This document shows, piece after piece, positions 56,610 through 64,000 of a stretch of DNA of 64,000 bases; position 1 is the stretch's first letter, and each line of letters starts with the position of its first letter. The stretch comes from Neisseria sp. KEM232 (GTDB taxonomy: Bacteria > Pseudomonadota > Gammaproteobacteria > Burkholderiales > Neisseriaceae). Below the pieces are notes generated by a model. It did no database searches, was not told the DNA's origin, and saw only the letters and a program-made list of their open reading frames with translations. The stretch lies in NCBI RefSeq assembly GCF_002237445.1, contig NZ_CP022527.1, positions 1,240,001 through 1,304,000 of the forward strand, written 5' to 3'. A program made the translations under genes and the position numbers.

Positions 56610-58238
56610 TTACCTGCCCTGCGGCACGGGGTCTTTGGCGTTTTGTTTGAAAATCAGAGAATTGGGTTTCTCTTTCAGCGTGTTGAGCAGCGGGCGCACG
56701 TCGCGCAGGGTGTTGTCGATGTTGTGCAGGGTGTCTTGGACGTCGCGGTAGACGGGCGATTCGGGGGACACGCCGTTAAGGGTTTGACGCAATTCGGCCA
56801 GGGTTTTGTTCAGTTCGGCAGGTATGGCCTGTGTCTGCGGTTTGGCCAGCAGGCTGTTGGCGGATTTGAGGGTGGCTTTGAGTTCGGCCAGGCTGCCGTT
56901 GAGTCCGTCTACGGTTTTGTCCAGCGGCAGTTTGTTGAATTTGTCGAGCAGGGCGGAGAGCTGTGCCTGCAAATCGTCCAGTCCGCCGCCGCTGCGGCTG
57001 GCGATAACGGGCGCGCCGCCGTATTCGGCGAAGGGTTTGAGTGTGCCGCCGGTGGCGGGGGTGTCGGAGAGTTCGACCATTTTGCTGCCGAGTATCAGGT
57101 TGTCGGAGGCGAGGGCGGCGCTCAGGCCTTTGTTTAAGGCCGTCTGAAAGGTGTTCTGCCAGTAGCTGCGGCTTTCGTGGTCGGCATTTTGTTCGATAAG
57201 GTGCGGTTCGATGCGCAGGCGCACGGGTATCCAGCCGTTGGCGAACAGTTTGAGGCTGTCGCCGGCGGCGAAGTAGGGCACGTCGGCGACGCTGCCGACG
57301 CGCAGGCCTTTGTATTCGACGGGCGATCCTTTGCCCAGCCCGCGCACGGACTGTTTGAAAAAGGCGGTGTAGTAGAGGGCGCGTTCGCCCGGCAGGCTGT
57401 CGACGGCGGCGCGGTTGTCGTAGAGTTCGAAAGGTGTGCCGCCTTCTGCTGGGCGGGCGGTTTTGTCGGGGGTGTCGAAGGTGATGGCGCCGGAAATGAG
57501 GGCACCCAGCGGGGCGCTGTCGAGCTGGAAGCCGCCGCCTTCGGATTGGATGCGGATGCCGCTGTCGAGCCAGAAGCGGCTGCTGCTGTTGATGAGGCTG
57601 TCGTTGGGGTGGCCGATGAAGACGGTGTAGTCGCTGCGGCGGCGCTGCGGGTCGAAGCGCACGCTTTCCACTTGGCCGATGGGCAGGCTGCCGTAGACGA
57701 CGGGCGCGCCGATGTCGAGCATTTTGCTGTTGCTGCCGGAGAGTTTCAGGCGCAGGCCGTCCTGGCCGAGGGCGGCAACGGGCGGGATGTCGGATACGTC
57801 GAAAGTGTCGCGGTTTTCCTGCGCTTTGCCGGGGATGAAGGCGATATAGGCGCCGGAGACGAGGGTGTTGAGGCCGGAGATGCCGCTGCTGTCGATGCGC
57901 GGTTTGACCACCCAAAACTGGGTGTCGCTTTTCATCATGTCTTTTACGTCGGCGTTAAGCTGCGCGGTCAGCTCCACACCTTTGCCGCCTTCGCGCAGGC
58001 GGATGTTGGTGATTTTGCCGACGTTGACGCTGAGCACGCGCACGACGGTGTTGTTGACTTCGATGCCTTCGGCGCTGTCGAGGTAGAGGGTGATTTTCGG
58101 GCCGGTGTTGCGGATGTGGTCGAACAGCAGCCAGCCGCCCACGAGAAATGCGGCTAGCGGCACAATCCAGATCAGGGAGGCGGCGGCGTTGGTTTTGCGC
58201 ACGCGCGAGGGGACGGGGGTGGGGCGGTCTTGGGACAT
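56610..58238 (-). CDS. pqiB: Paraquat-inducible protein B (MCE/MlaD family)
   Basis: A 542-residue membrane-anchored periplasmic protein. One N-terminal helix (about 22-42, LIWIVPLAAFLVGGWLLFDH) is followed by three MCE domains (about 48-140, 165-255, 290-395) and an alpha-helical end (about 430-520) rich in heptads (LSALLDKFNKLPLDKTVDGL). PqiB hexamers form syringe-like lipid-transport tubes between inner and outer membranes. No pqiA or pqiC adjoins it, so its partners must be encoded elsewhere or be absent. The start MSQDRPTP (58238) is chosen. Confidence 0.92.
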   Translation of the reverse strand: MSQDRPTPVPSRVRKTNAAASLIWIVPLAAFLVGGWLLFDHIRNTGPKITLYLDSAEGIEVNNTVVRVLSVNVGKITNIRLREGGKGVELTAQLNADVKDMMKSDTQFWVVKPRIDSSGISGLNTLVSGAYIAFIPGKAQENRDTFDVSDIPPVAALGQDGLRLKLSGSNSKMLDIGAPVVYGSLPIGQVESVRFDPQRRRSDYTVFIGHPNDSLINSSSRFWLDSGIRIQSEGGGFQLDSAPLGALISGAITFDTPDKTARPAEGGTPFELYDNRAAVDSLPGERALYYTAFFKQSVRGLGKGSPVEYKGLRVGSVADVPYFAAGDSLKLFANGWIPVRLRIEPHLIEQNADHESRSYWQNTFQTALNKGLSAALASDNLILGSKMVELSDTPATGGTLKPFAEYGGAPVIASRSGGGLDDLQAQLSALLDKFNKLPLDKTVDGLNGSLAELKATLKSANSLLAKPQTQAIPAELNKTLAELRQTLNGVSPESPVYRDVQDTLHNIDNTLRDVRPLLNTLKEKPNSLIFKQNAKDPVPQGR

Positions 58239-58364
58239 GGGGCTGCTGTGTGTGTAAAAAGGCGGCAATTATGCCGTTTCGCTGTGGGCATGGCAACGGA
58301 AAAGGCCGTCTGAAAGCGCTTTGGCGTTTCAGGCGGCCTTTTTAACTTTGTTGAAGCTGTGCTT

Positions 58365-58730
58365 TCAGACGGCCTCTGTGCCTTTGCCGTTTTCTCCGTC
58401 GCCAAGCAGGGCGGCAATCAGCCGTTCGGATTGGCGCAGGCGTTCGATTTCGTCCAGCGCGGCCGCGCGGGCGGCGTGCAGTCTGCCGCGCAGTTCGGTG
58501 CAGAAATCCTGCGGCTCGTCGTGCAGGCAGTCGCGCAGCAGGGCGATGTCTTTCAAGGCCAGTCCGGCGCGGTTGAGCATGGCCGCTTTGCGCACGAAGG
58601 AGATGTCACGCTCGGTGTATTCGCGGTAGCCGCCTGCCGTGCGCGCGGGGGTGATGATGCCTGCTGTTTCGTAAAAACGCAGCATCCGTATGCTGACGCC
58701 GCTGGTGCGGGAGAATGCTCCGATTTTCAT
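58365..58730 (-). CDS. MerR-family transcriptional regulator
   Basis: A 121-residue regulator with an N-terminal winged helix (MKIGAFSRTSGVSIRMLRFYETAGIITPARTAGGYREYTERDI) and a coiled dimer helix (about 75-110). It has no metal-binding cysteine pair in the C-terminal loop; the two cysteines lie at LLRDCLHDEPQDFC. It is divergent from the hydrolase gene, which may be its target. The start at 58730 has AAAGGAAACGG. Its end EAV and stop come from a DUS. Confidence 0.9.
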   Translation of the reverse strand: MKIGAFSRTSGVSIRMLRFYETAGIITPARTAGGYREYTERDISFVRKAAMLNRAGLALKDIALLRDCLHDEPQDFCTELRGRLHAARAAALDEIERLRQSERLIAALLGDGENGKGTEAV

Positions 58731-58819
58731 CCGTTTCCTTTCTGTTTGTCTGCTTGACCCTGACACGGTGGCAGCCTGTAAGCTCTGCCGTTTCAATATT
58801 GCCGCAGGGAGTATTTTAT

Positions 58820-59476
58820 ATGAACCGCCGCACATTCTGCGCCGCCGCAGGCATCGGGCTGTTTGCCGCCTGCGCGCGTCTGAGCGCCCCGTCTTCCGCA
58901 CGGGTCTTTATTATTCACGGCTACGGCGCGACGGTTAGCGACCATTGGTTTGCCTGGCTGGAAGCGGCGCTCGTCCACGCGGGTATTTCTGCCCGCAGAG
59001 TGGCGTTGCCCGACAGCGGCATGCCCGATTTCGACCGCTGGCAGCAGGCTTTGGCCGATGCTGTCGGCAGGCCGTCTGAAAACGATATTTTCGTCGCCCA
59101 CAGCTTGGGCACGGTTTCCGTGCTGCATTATTTGAGCGCGTTGCGGCCGAAGCGCATCGGCGGGCTGGTGCTGGTGTCCGCTTTCGGTGCGCCGATTCCG
59201 ACGCTGCCGCGCATCGGAGGTTTCGATGTCGATGCCTATGTGCGCCGCTGCACCTTGGACTTTCCCGCACTGCGGGCGATGACGGGCAATATCGAACTTT
59301 TTGCCGCTGCCGACGATACCATTGTGCCGCCCGAGAACACGCGGCTTTTGGCGCAGCAGCTTGACGCGCGTATGACCGTTGTGCCGCACGGCGGGCATTT
59401 CCTCGCATCCGACGGCTTCACCGAATTGCCGCCGGTGTTGCAGGCCGTGCGGCGGATGGCGTCCCGGGCGGGATAA
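58820..59476 (+). CDS. RBBP9/YdeN-family serine hydrolase, exported
   Basis: A 218-residue alpha/beta hydrolase. The N-terminus MNRRTFCAAAGIGLFAACAR carries a twin-arginine-like NRRTF and a lipobox LFAAC, suggesting a Tat-exported lipoprotein, which is unusual for this family. The hydrolase core shows FIIHGYGATVSDHW (about 31-44), the nucleophile serine in VAHSLGTVSVLHYL (about 94), and PHGGHF with the catalytic histidine (about 190-195). An in-frame DUS is read as GRPSEN near residue 83. Divergent from merR-type gene. Confidence 0.85.
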   Translation: MNRRTFCAAAGIGLFAACARLSAPSSARVFIIHGYGATVSDHWFAWLEAALVHAGISARRVALPDSGMPDFDRWQQALADAVGRPSENDIFVAHSLGTVSVLHYLSALRPKRIGGLVLVSAFGAPIPTLPRIGGFDVDAYVRRCTLDFPALRAMTGNIELFAAADDTIVPPENTRLLAQQLDARMTVVPHGGHFLASDGFTELPPVLQAVRRMASRAG

Positions 59477-59489
59477 GGCGTGCGGCAAA

Positions 59490-59532
59490 AGGCCGTCTGA
59501 AAAGCCTTTTGGCGTTTCAGACGGCCTTTTTT
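59490..59532 (+). terminator. Inverted-DUS terminator
   Basis: AGGCCGTCTGAAA...CGTTTCAGACGGCCT followed by TTTTT, 13 bases after the hydrolase stop. Confidence 0.85.
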
Positions 59533-59594
59533 CACTTCGTTGAAGCTGCGCTTTCAGACGGCCTTTGTGTGCTTTGAGGCCGTCTGAACAGTCC

Positions 59595-59761
59595 CTAGGG
59601 CGTGTTGACATTCAACTTTTGAAGCGGATTTTTCGGCATAAAATGGCGGATGCAAGGCGAAAATGCGAGCCTATGCCGTCCATAGGCGAGTATTTTCAAC
59701 GCGGCAGATGCCGTTTTAGGACGGAAAAGACGCCAAAATGTTGATTGTCAACACGCCCTAG
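59595..59761. mobile_element. 167-bp MITE-like element, copy 2
   Basis: Terminal inverted repeats GGCGTGTTGACATTCAAC and GTTGATTGTCAACACGCC lie between two CTAG. Its length with both CTAG equals copy 1 (26974-27140). The right CTAG supplies the TAG stop codon of the FadL-type gene on the minus strand. There is an internal palindrome CTATGCCGTCCATAGG. No coding capacity. Confidence 0.85.
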
Positions 59762-61149
59762 AATTTGTAGGTGTACTGCAAGCCCAGAATGTCGGCGTGG
59801 TTTTTGAAGGAGGCGGAGGCGCGGCCTTTGCTGTCGACGTCGCGGCCGGATGCGGCCGCCGCTTGGAAGCGGGTGTCGTTGATGTGGATGTGGCTGTAGG
59901 CGATGTCAAAGACGTGGCGCTTTTTGTGGGTGTATTTGACGCCGACGGAGTACCAGATGCGGTTGCCGTCGGGCAGGGTGTTGAGGCGGCTTTGTGCGTC
60001 GCGCACGGGGCTTTGGTCGAAGGCGAGGCCGGCACGCAGTTGTAGGGGTTCGCTGTATTGGTAGGCGCCGCCGAGGGCGAGTTTGTAGGTGTTGCGCCAG
60101 TTGGGGGTGATGACGGTGCGGTCGGAGCGGCCGCTGACGACGGCTTTGCTGTTTTCAAAGATAAGTTCGGCGCGGTTGAAGCGGCTGTGGCGCGTCCAGG
60201 TCAGGTCGGCGAAGAGTTTGGTTTTCGCTGTGGCTTGGTACATGCCGTGCACGGACAGGGATTCGGGGGTGACGATTTTGACGTGCGCTTTTTCGTGCGG
60301 TTTGTAGCCGGAAACGGTGCTGATGAGGGCGTCGTAGGCGTTTTTGCCGCCGAGCAGGGGGCTGGGGGTGGTGACGGCGGCGCCGTCGGGCGTCCAGTCG
60401 GCCGTGCCTTTGATGTCGTGGCTGATTTTGGAGCGGTAGTTGAGGCCGACGCGGGTGCGGTCGTCGATGTTCCACAGCCAGCCGAGCTGGTAACCGAAGC
60501 CCCAGTCTTTGCCTTTGACTTCGGCGTGGCCGTCTGAAAGGCCGTTGTGCGCGCCGAGGCGGCCGGAGGCGTTCCAGTCGGCGTATTTGCGCAGCTCGGC
60601 GGTGGAATATTGGGCGATCAGGCCGACGGCGGCGGCGTGGCGGTCGTTGATTTTGTAGGCGGCGACGGGTTCAATGGCAACGGTGGTGAGGCCGAGTTGG
60701 TTGAGGTTGTGGCGCAGGACGGAGTTTTTCTGATATTCGGTGGAGGAGGCGAAGGGGATGTAGATGCCGAGGCCGAGTGTCAGGTTGTCGTTTGCCCTGT
60801 ATGCGCCGTAGAGGTGGGGCGCGGGCACGATGTCTTTGGTAATTTTGCCGGAGGTTTCGCCGCGCACGCTGCCGCCGCGGAAATATTCGGCTTCGGCGTC
60901 GCCGTAGGCGATGTGCGGGGCGACGATGTTGAGGGCGGTGGTGACCTCGCTGCCGTCGAGTTTGGCGAGGCCGGCGGGGTTGTAGAAAATGGTGGCGGCG
61001 TCGGCGGCTTCGGCTGCGGCGGCGTTGGCCGTGCTTTGGGCGGTGACGGACTGGGTGCCGAAGTGGTAGCCGGAGGCTTGGGCTTGGGCGGAGAGGGCGG
61101 CGGCGGTGAGGAGGGCGGTAATGCGGAGGCGGTTGGCGGTTTGGTTCAT
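59758..61149 (-). CDS. FadL-type outer-membrane transport protein
   Basis: A 463-residue outer-membrane barrel (OmpP1/FadL/TodX family) for uptake of long-chain fatty acids or other hydrophobic compounds. A signal peptide (1-25, ending SAQAQA) precedes SGYHFGTQSVTAQSTANAAA, the family's N-terminal hatch, and FYNPAGLAKLDGSE (the NPA motif, about 55-68). The sequence ends in LGLQYTYKF with the terminal aromatic residue. An in-frame DUS is read as LSDGHAE. Its stop codon is part of the CTAG of the 167-bp element. Its upstream neighbour is the divergent sulfate-binding gene. Confidence 0.93.
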   Translation of the reverse strand: MNQTANRLRITALLTAAALSAQAQASGYHFGTQSVTAQSTANAAAAEAADAATIFYNPAGLAKLDGSEVTTALNIVAPHIAYGDAEAEYFRGGSVRGETSGKITKDIVPAPHLYGAYRANDNLTLGLGIYIPFASSTEYQKNSVLRHNLNQLGLTTVAIEPVAAYKINDRHAAAVGLIAQYSTAELRKYADWNASGRLGAHNGLSDGHAEVKGKDWGFGYQLGWLWNIDDRTRVGLNYRSKISHDIKGTADWTPDGAAVTTPSPLLGGKNAYDALISTVSGYKPHEKAHVKIVTPESLSVHGMYQATAKTKLFADLTWTRHSRFNRAELIFENSKAVVSGRSDRTVITPNWRNTYKLALGGAYQYSEPLQLRAGLAFDQSPVRDAQSRLNTLPDGNRIWYSVGVKYTHKKRHVFDIAYSHIHINDTRFQAAAASGRDVDSKGRASASFKNHADILGLQYTYKF

Positions 61150-61380
61150 GTGTTGTTTTAACGCAGTTTAAAGTAAAGGCTCGAATTTTAACAAAATAAC
61201 GTGTGGTGTAAACTTTTTTCTGTGTTTTGCGGTTTAATGCGGATTTCAGATGGCCTGAAAGAAGGCCGTCTGAAAGGGTTTATAACCAAAGGCCATAATG
61301 CTGCGGCAAACGGTTCTTTCCTTTTTCAGACGGCCTCTGGCATAAATCCGCCTTATGAAAAAAACATCAAAGGAAACCCC

Positions 61381-62421
61381 ATGCCGAAAAAATCATTTGC
61401 CGCCTTGATTGCCGCCGCCGCGCTCTCCGCCTGTGCGCCCGACAATGCGGCGCAAAACGCCGCTTCCGCAGGCGGCGCGGCGCAGGAGACGAAGCTGTTG
61501 AACGTTTCTTACGACGTTGCCCGCGATTTTTACAAGGATTTCAATCCGCTGTTTGTCGAAGAATACAAAAAACAGCACGACGGTGCGGCGCTTGCCGTGC
61601 AGCAGTCGCACGGCGGCTCGAGTAAGCAGGCGCTGGCCGTTGCCAACGGTTTGCAGGCCGATGTGGTGACGATGAACCAGGCTTCCGACATCGATCTGCT
61701 GGTGAAAAAAGGTTTGGTGAAGGCCGACTGGCAGAATGCGTTTCCCAATAACGCCGTGCCCTTCACCAGCACCACCGTGTTTCTCGTACGCAAAGGCAAC
61801 CCCAAGCAGATTAAGGATTGGGGCGACTTGGCAGGGGAGGGCGTGAAACTGGTGATCGCCAATCCGAAGGTAACGGGCAACGGCCGCTACACCTTTCTCG
61901 GCGCATACGGCTACGGCCTGAAAGCCAACGGCGGCGACGATGCGAAGGCGCGCGGTTATGTGAAAAAAATGCTCGCCAATGTGGAGGTGTTTGAAAACGG
62001 CGGCCGCGCGGCCACCACCACGTTTATGCAGCGCAATATCGGCGACGTGTTGGTGACGTTTGAAAACGAGGCCAATCTGTCGGCCAAGCAGTTTGGCAGG
62101 GGCGAAGTGGAAATCGTCTATCCGAAATACTCGATACGCATGGACAGCCCGGTGGCCGTGGTGGACAGCGTGGCCGACAAACGCGGCACGCGCGCCGCAG
62201 CAACGGAATATCTGAATTATCTGTGGAGCAAACCGGCGCAGGAGTTGGGTGCGAAACTCTATCTGCGCCCCGCCGACCCGCAGGTGCTCGCCGCCCATGC
62301 CACCGAGCTGCCGCCGCTGGAAACCTTTAATCCCAACGAGGTGTTCGGCTCGTGGGACGAAATCATGCCGAAATACTTTGCCGACGGCGGCGTGTTCGAC
62401 CAGCTCGGTACGCGCAAATAG
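61381..62421 (+). CDS. sbp: Sulfate ABC transporter substrate-binding protein
   Basis: A 346-residue lipoprotein (signal MPKKSFAALIAAAALSAC, lipobox ALSAC). LLNVSYDVARDFYKDFNPLF and QQSHGGSSKQALAVANGLQA are the sulfate-binding signatures, followed by VVTMNQASDIDLL, NPKVTGNGRYTFLGAYGYG and TFENEANL. It binds sulfate or thiosulfate outside the inner membrane. The cysTWA transporter genes are not adjacent. AAAGGAAACCCC precedes the ATG. A DUS hairpin follows at 62440-62466. Confidence 0.95.
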   Translation: MPKKSFAALIAAAALSACAPDNAAQNAASAGGAAQETKLLNVSYDVARDFYKDFNPLFVEEYKKQHDGAALAVQQSHGGSSKQALAVANGLQADVVTMNQASDIDLLVKKGLVKADWQNAFPNNAVPFTSTTVFLVRKGNPKQIKDWGDLAGEGVKLVIANPKVTGNGRYTFLGAYGYGLKANGGDDAKARGYVKKMLANVEVFENGGRAATTTFMQRNIGDVLVTFENEANLSAKQFGRGEVEIVYPKYSIRMDSPVAVVDSVADKRGTRAAATEYLNYLWSKPAQELGAKLYLRPADPQVLAAHATELPPLETFNPNEVFGSWDEIMPKYFADGGVFDQLGTRK

Positions 62422-62439
62422 GCAGGAAAAAATCAAAAA

Positions 62440-62466
62440 AGGCCGTCTGAACGTTTCAGACGGCCT
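62440..62466 (+). terminator. Inverted-DUS hairpin after sbp
   Basis: AGGCCGTCTGAA-CG-TTTCAGACGGCCT is a near-perfect palindrome but lacks a long T run. Confidence 0.7.
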
Positions 62467-62538
62467 GATGTTTTACTGGGACTTCAATCCGTGCCGCCGA
62501 TGCGCGGAGCAGGGATGGGTACGGGCTTTGTGAAAACA

Positions 62539-62575
62539 AAAAACGCCGCAGCGGCAGGGCGCGGCGGCGTTTTTG
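62539..62575. terminator. Rho-independent terminator downstream of lpdA
   Basis: AAAACGCCGC...GCGGCGTTTT hairpin with A and T runs on either side; it can serve lpdA (minus) and read-through from sbp. Not DUS-based. Confidence 0.75.
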
Positions 62576-62593
62576 TTTTTCAGACGGCCTTAA

Positions 62594-64000
62594 TTAACCG
62601 TGCAGGGCGCGTTTGTCGGCGGCCAGGCAGGCTTCGTGCACCACTTCCGACAGGGTCGGGTGGGCATGGATGATGCGGGCAAGGTCTTCGCTGCTGGCGG
62701 AGAACTCGAGTCCGACCACGCCTTCGGCGATCAGTTCGCTCACCATCGGGCCGACCATGTGCACGCCGAGGATGCGGTCGGTTTCGGCATCGGCCAGCAC
62801 TTTGACCGTGCCTTTGGCTTTGCCCAGACCGAGCGCGCGGCCGTTGGCACCAAAGCCGGACGTGCCTTTTTTGTATTTGACGCCTTCAGTTTTAAGTTGC
62901 TCTTCGGTTTTACCGACCCAGGCGATTTCGGGGTCGGTGTAAATCACGAAGGGCACGCTGTTAAAGTCGATATGCGGTTTCTGGCCGGCGATGCGCTCGG
63001 CCACGGCCACGCCTTCGTCGCTGGCTTTGTGCGCCAGCATCGGGCCGCGCACCACGTCGCCGATCGCCCAGACGTTGGGCAGGTTGGTGCGGCAGTCGCC
63101 GTCCACCTTGATAAAGCCGCGCTCGTCTTTTTCCAGGCCGACAGCCTCACCGTTCAGGCCGTTGGTGTTGGGGATGCGGCCGATGGAAACGATGAGCTTG
63201 TCGAACACTTCGGTTTTGGCTTCGCCTGCGGCGGTTTCATAGGCAACGGAAACGCCCGCGCCGGTGTTTTGGATGTCGCCGATTTTGACGCCCAGCTCGA
63301 TGTTCAAGCCTTGTTCTTTGGTGAAGTATTTAAAGGCTTCTTTGGCGATTTGCTGGTCGGCGGCGGCGAGGAAGGTGGGCATGGCTTCGAGGATGGTGAC
63401 CTGCGAGCCGACGCGGTTCCACACCGAGCCCATTTCAAGGCCGATTACGCCCGAGCCGATGATGCCGAGTTTTTTCGGTACTTCGGTCAGGTTCAGCGCG
63501 CCTTCGTTGTCCAAAACATTAACGTTGTCGATGGCAATCTGCGGCAGCTGACGCGGCACGGAGCCGGTGGCGACAATGACGTTTTTGGCTTCGATAAGGG
63601 TTTTCTCGCCCTTGTTGTCCACTTCGATTTGGTAGAGATCGCTGTTTTTGCCGACGAAAGAGCCTTTGCCGTGCAGACTGGCGACTTTGTTTTTTTGGAA
63701 CAGGAAGGCGATGCCGCCGGTGAGCTTGGTGACGATGGCGTCTTTGCGTTCGATCATTTTGGAGGCATTGAATTTCACGTCGCCGACGGTGATGCCGTGT
63801 TCGGCGAAATCGTGCTGCGCGGCGTGGAAGTGTTCGCTCGATTGCAGCAGGGCTTTGGAGGGGATGCAGCCTACGTTGAGGCAGGTGCCGCCCAGTGCGG
63901 GGGCATCGCCTGCTTTATTGACGCCTGCGTCGATGCAGACGGTGTTGAATCCGAGTTGGGCGGCGCGGATGGCGGCAACATAGCCGCCGGGGCCGGCGCC
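62594..64000 (-). CDS. lpdA: Dihydrolipoyl dehydrogenase (N-terminus beyond window)
   Basis: 468 residues are visible; the frame is open at the window's right edge with GAGPGGYVAAIRAAQLGF, so only about 10 residues are missing. The redox-active disulfide is in GGTCLNVGCIPSKALL, the second dinucleotide loop is GSGVIGLEMGSVW, and the FAD contact is AIGDVVRG. The C-terminal dimer domain contains the active-site HAHPTLSEVVHEA. The E3 component serves 2-oxoacid dehydrogenase complexes; its neighbours, probably the 2-oxoglutarate complex genes, are outside the window. Confidence 0.96.
   Translation of the reverse strand, partial: GAGPGGYVAAIRAAQLGFNTVCIDAGVNKAGDAPALGGTCLNVGCIPSKALLQSSEHFHAAQHDFAEHGITVGDVKFNASKMIERKDAIVTKLTGGIAFLFQKNKVASLHGKGSFVGKNSDLYQIEVDNKGEKTLIEAKNVIVATGSVPRQLPQIAIDNVNVLDNEGALNLTEVPKKLGIIGSGVIGLEMGSVWNRVGSQVTILEAMPTFLAAADQQIAKEAFKYFTKEQGLNIELGVKIGDIQNTGAGVSVAYETAAGEAKTEVFDKLIVSIGRIPNTNGLNGEAVGLEKDERGFIKVDGDCRTNLPNVWAIGDVVRGPMLAHKASDEGVAVAERIAGQKPHIDFNSVPFVIYTDPEIAWVGKTEEQLKTEGVKYKKGTSGFGANGRALGLGKAKGTVKVLADAETDRILGVHMVGPMVSELIAEGVVGLEFSASSEDLARIIHAHPTLSEVVHEACLAADKRALHG

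Overview
The window comes from a GC-rich member of the Neisseriaceae, most likely a commensal Neisseria or close relative. The 12-mer AGGCCGTCTGAA (the AG variant of the neisserial DNA uptake sequence, DUS) occurs throughout, often as inverted pairs that act as terminators. There are many 20-bp dRS3 repeats (ATTCCC-N8-GGGAAT), an IS5-family insertion sequence, an IS1016-like remnant, and HmbR and HemO proteins very close to meningococcal ones. The species cannot be fixed from the sequence alone.

Layout. 1-10 kb: the distal complex I genes nuoJ, K, L, M and N on the + strand, split by accessory genes (GFA-family, GIY-YIG, an AT-rich Nmad2 gene) and dense repeats; a quinone reductase fragment and an EthD-like gene lie upstream. 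10-11.3 kb: an IS5-family element inserted in a DUS. 11.4-21 kb: nitrilase-family amidase, DUF808, LysR with divergent oxidoreductase, dusB-fis, rnhB, rlmH, metY and hemB. 21-21.6 kb: an orphan rRNA-operon promoter and leader joined to an IS1016-like fragment. 21.6-31 kb: DUF2322, NERD protein, miaA, RDD, MFS exporter, a decayed secreted-protein gene, the holB-pilZ-tatD cluster and bfd. 31-38.7 kb: crcB, ECF permease, ftsK, recD, an Imm22-like gene, holC and DUF1289. 39-48 kb: tRNA-Ser(GCT), apbE-nqrM, dusA, nitroreductase, thyA, Bcr/CflA exporter, pgeF and an olsB/olsA-like pair. 48-52.5 kb: haemoglobin receptor hmbR with a poly-G tract, haem oxygenase hemO, and a Phd/RelE-type toxin-antitoxin pair. 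52.5-64 kb: metF, adk, metX-metW, pqiB, MerR regulator, a serine hydrolase, a FadL-type porin, a sulfate-binding protein and the 3' part of lpdA.

How the genes work together. NuoJ-N form the membrane arm of NADH dehydrogenase, while ApbE and NqrM serve flavinylation and assembly of the Na+-pumping NADH dehydrogenase. MetX, MetW, MetY, MetF and the sulfate-binding protein contribute to methionine and sulfur assimilation. HmbR and HemO take up haem and release its iron; Bfd takes part in moving iron from bacterioferritin. HolB, HolC, FtsK, RecD and RNase HII belong to replication and repair; DusA, DusB, MiaA and RlmH modify tRNA and rRNA.

The most unusual features are structural. An AT-rich Nmad2 gene occupies the core of a dRS3-bracketed mosaic element. 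A 16S leader with promoter and boxA lacks its rRNA gene. Two 167-bp mobile-element-like repeats each abut a stop codon at a CTAG site. DUS of several dialects are mixed in the first 7 kb, and DUS are used as stop codons and as peptide-coding sequence in genes such as ftsK.
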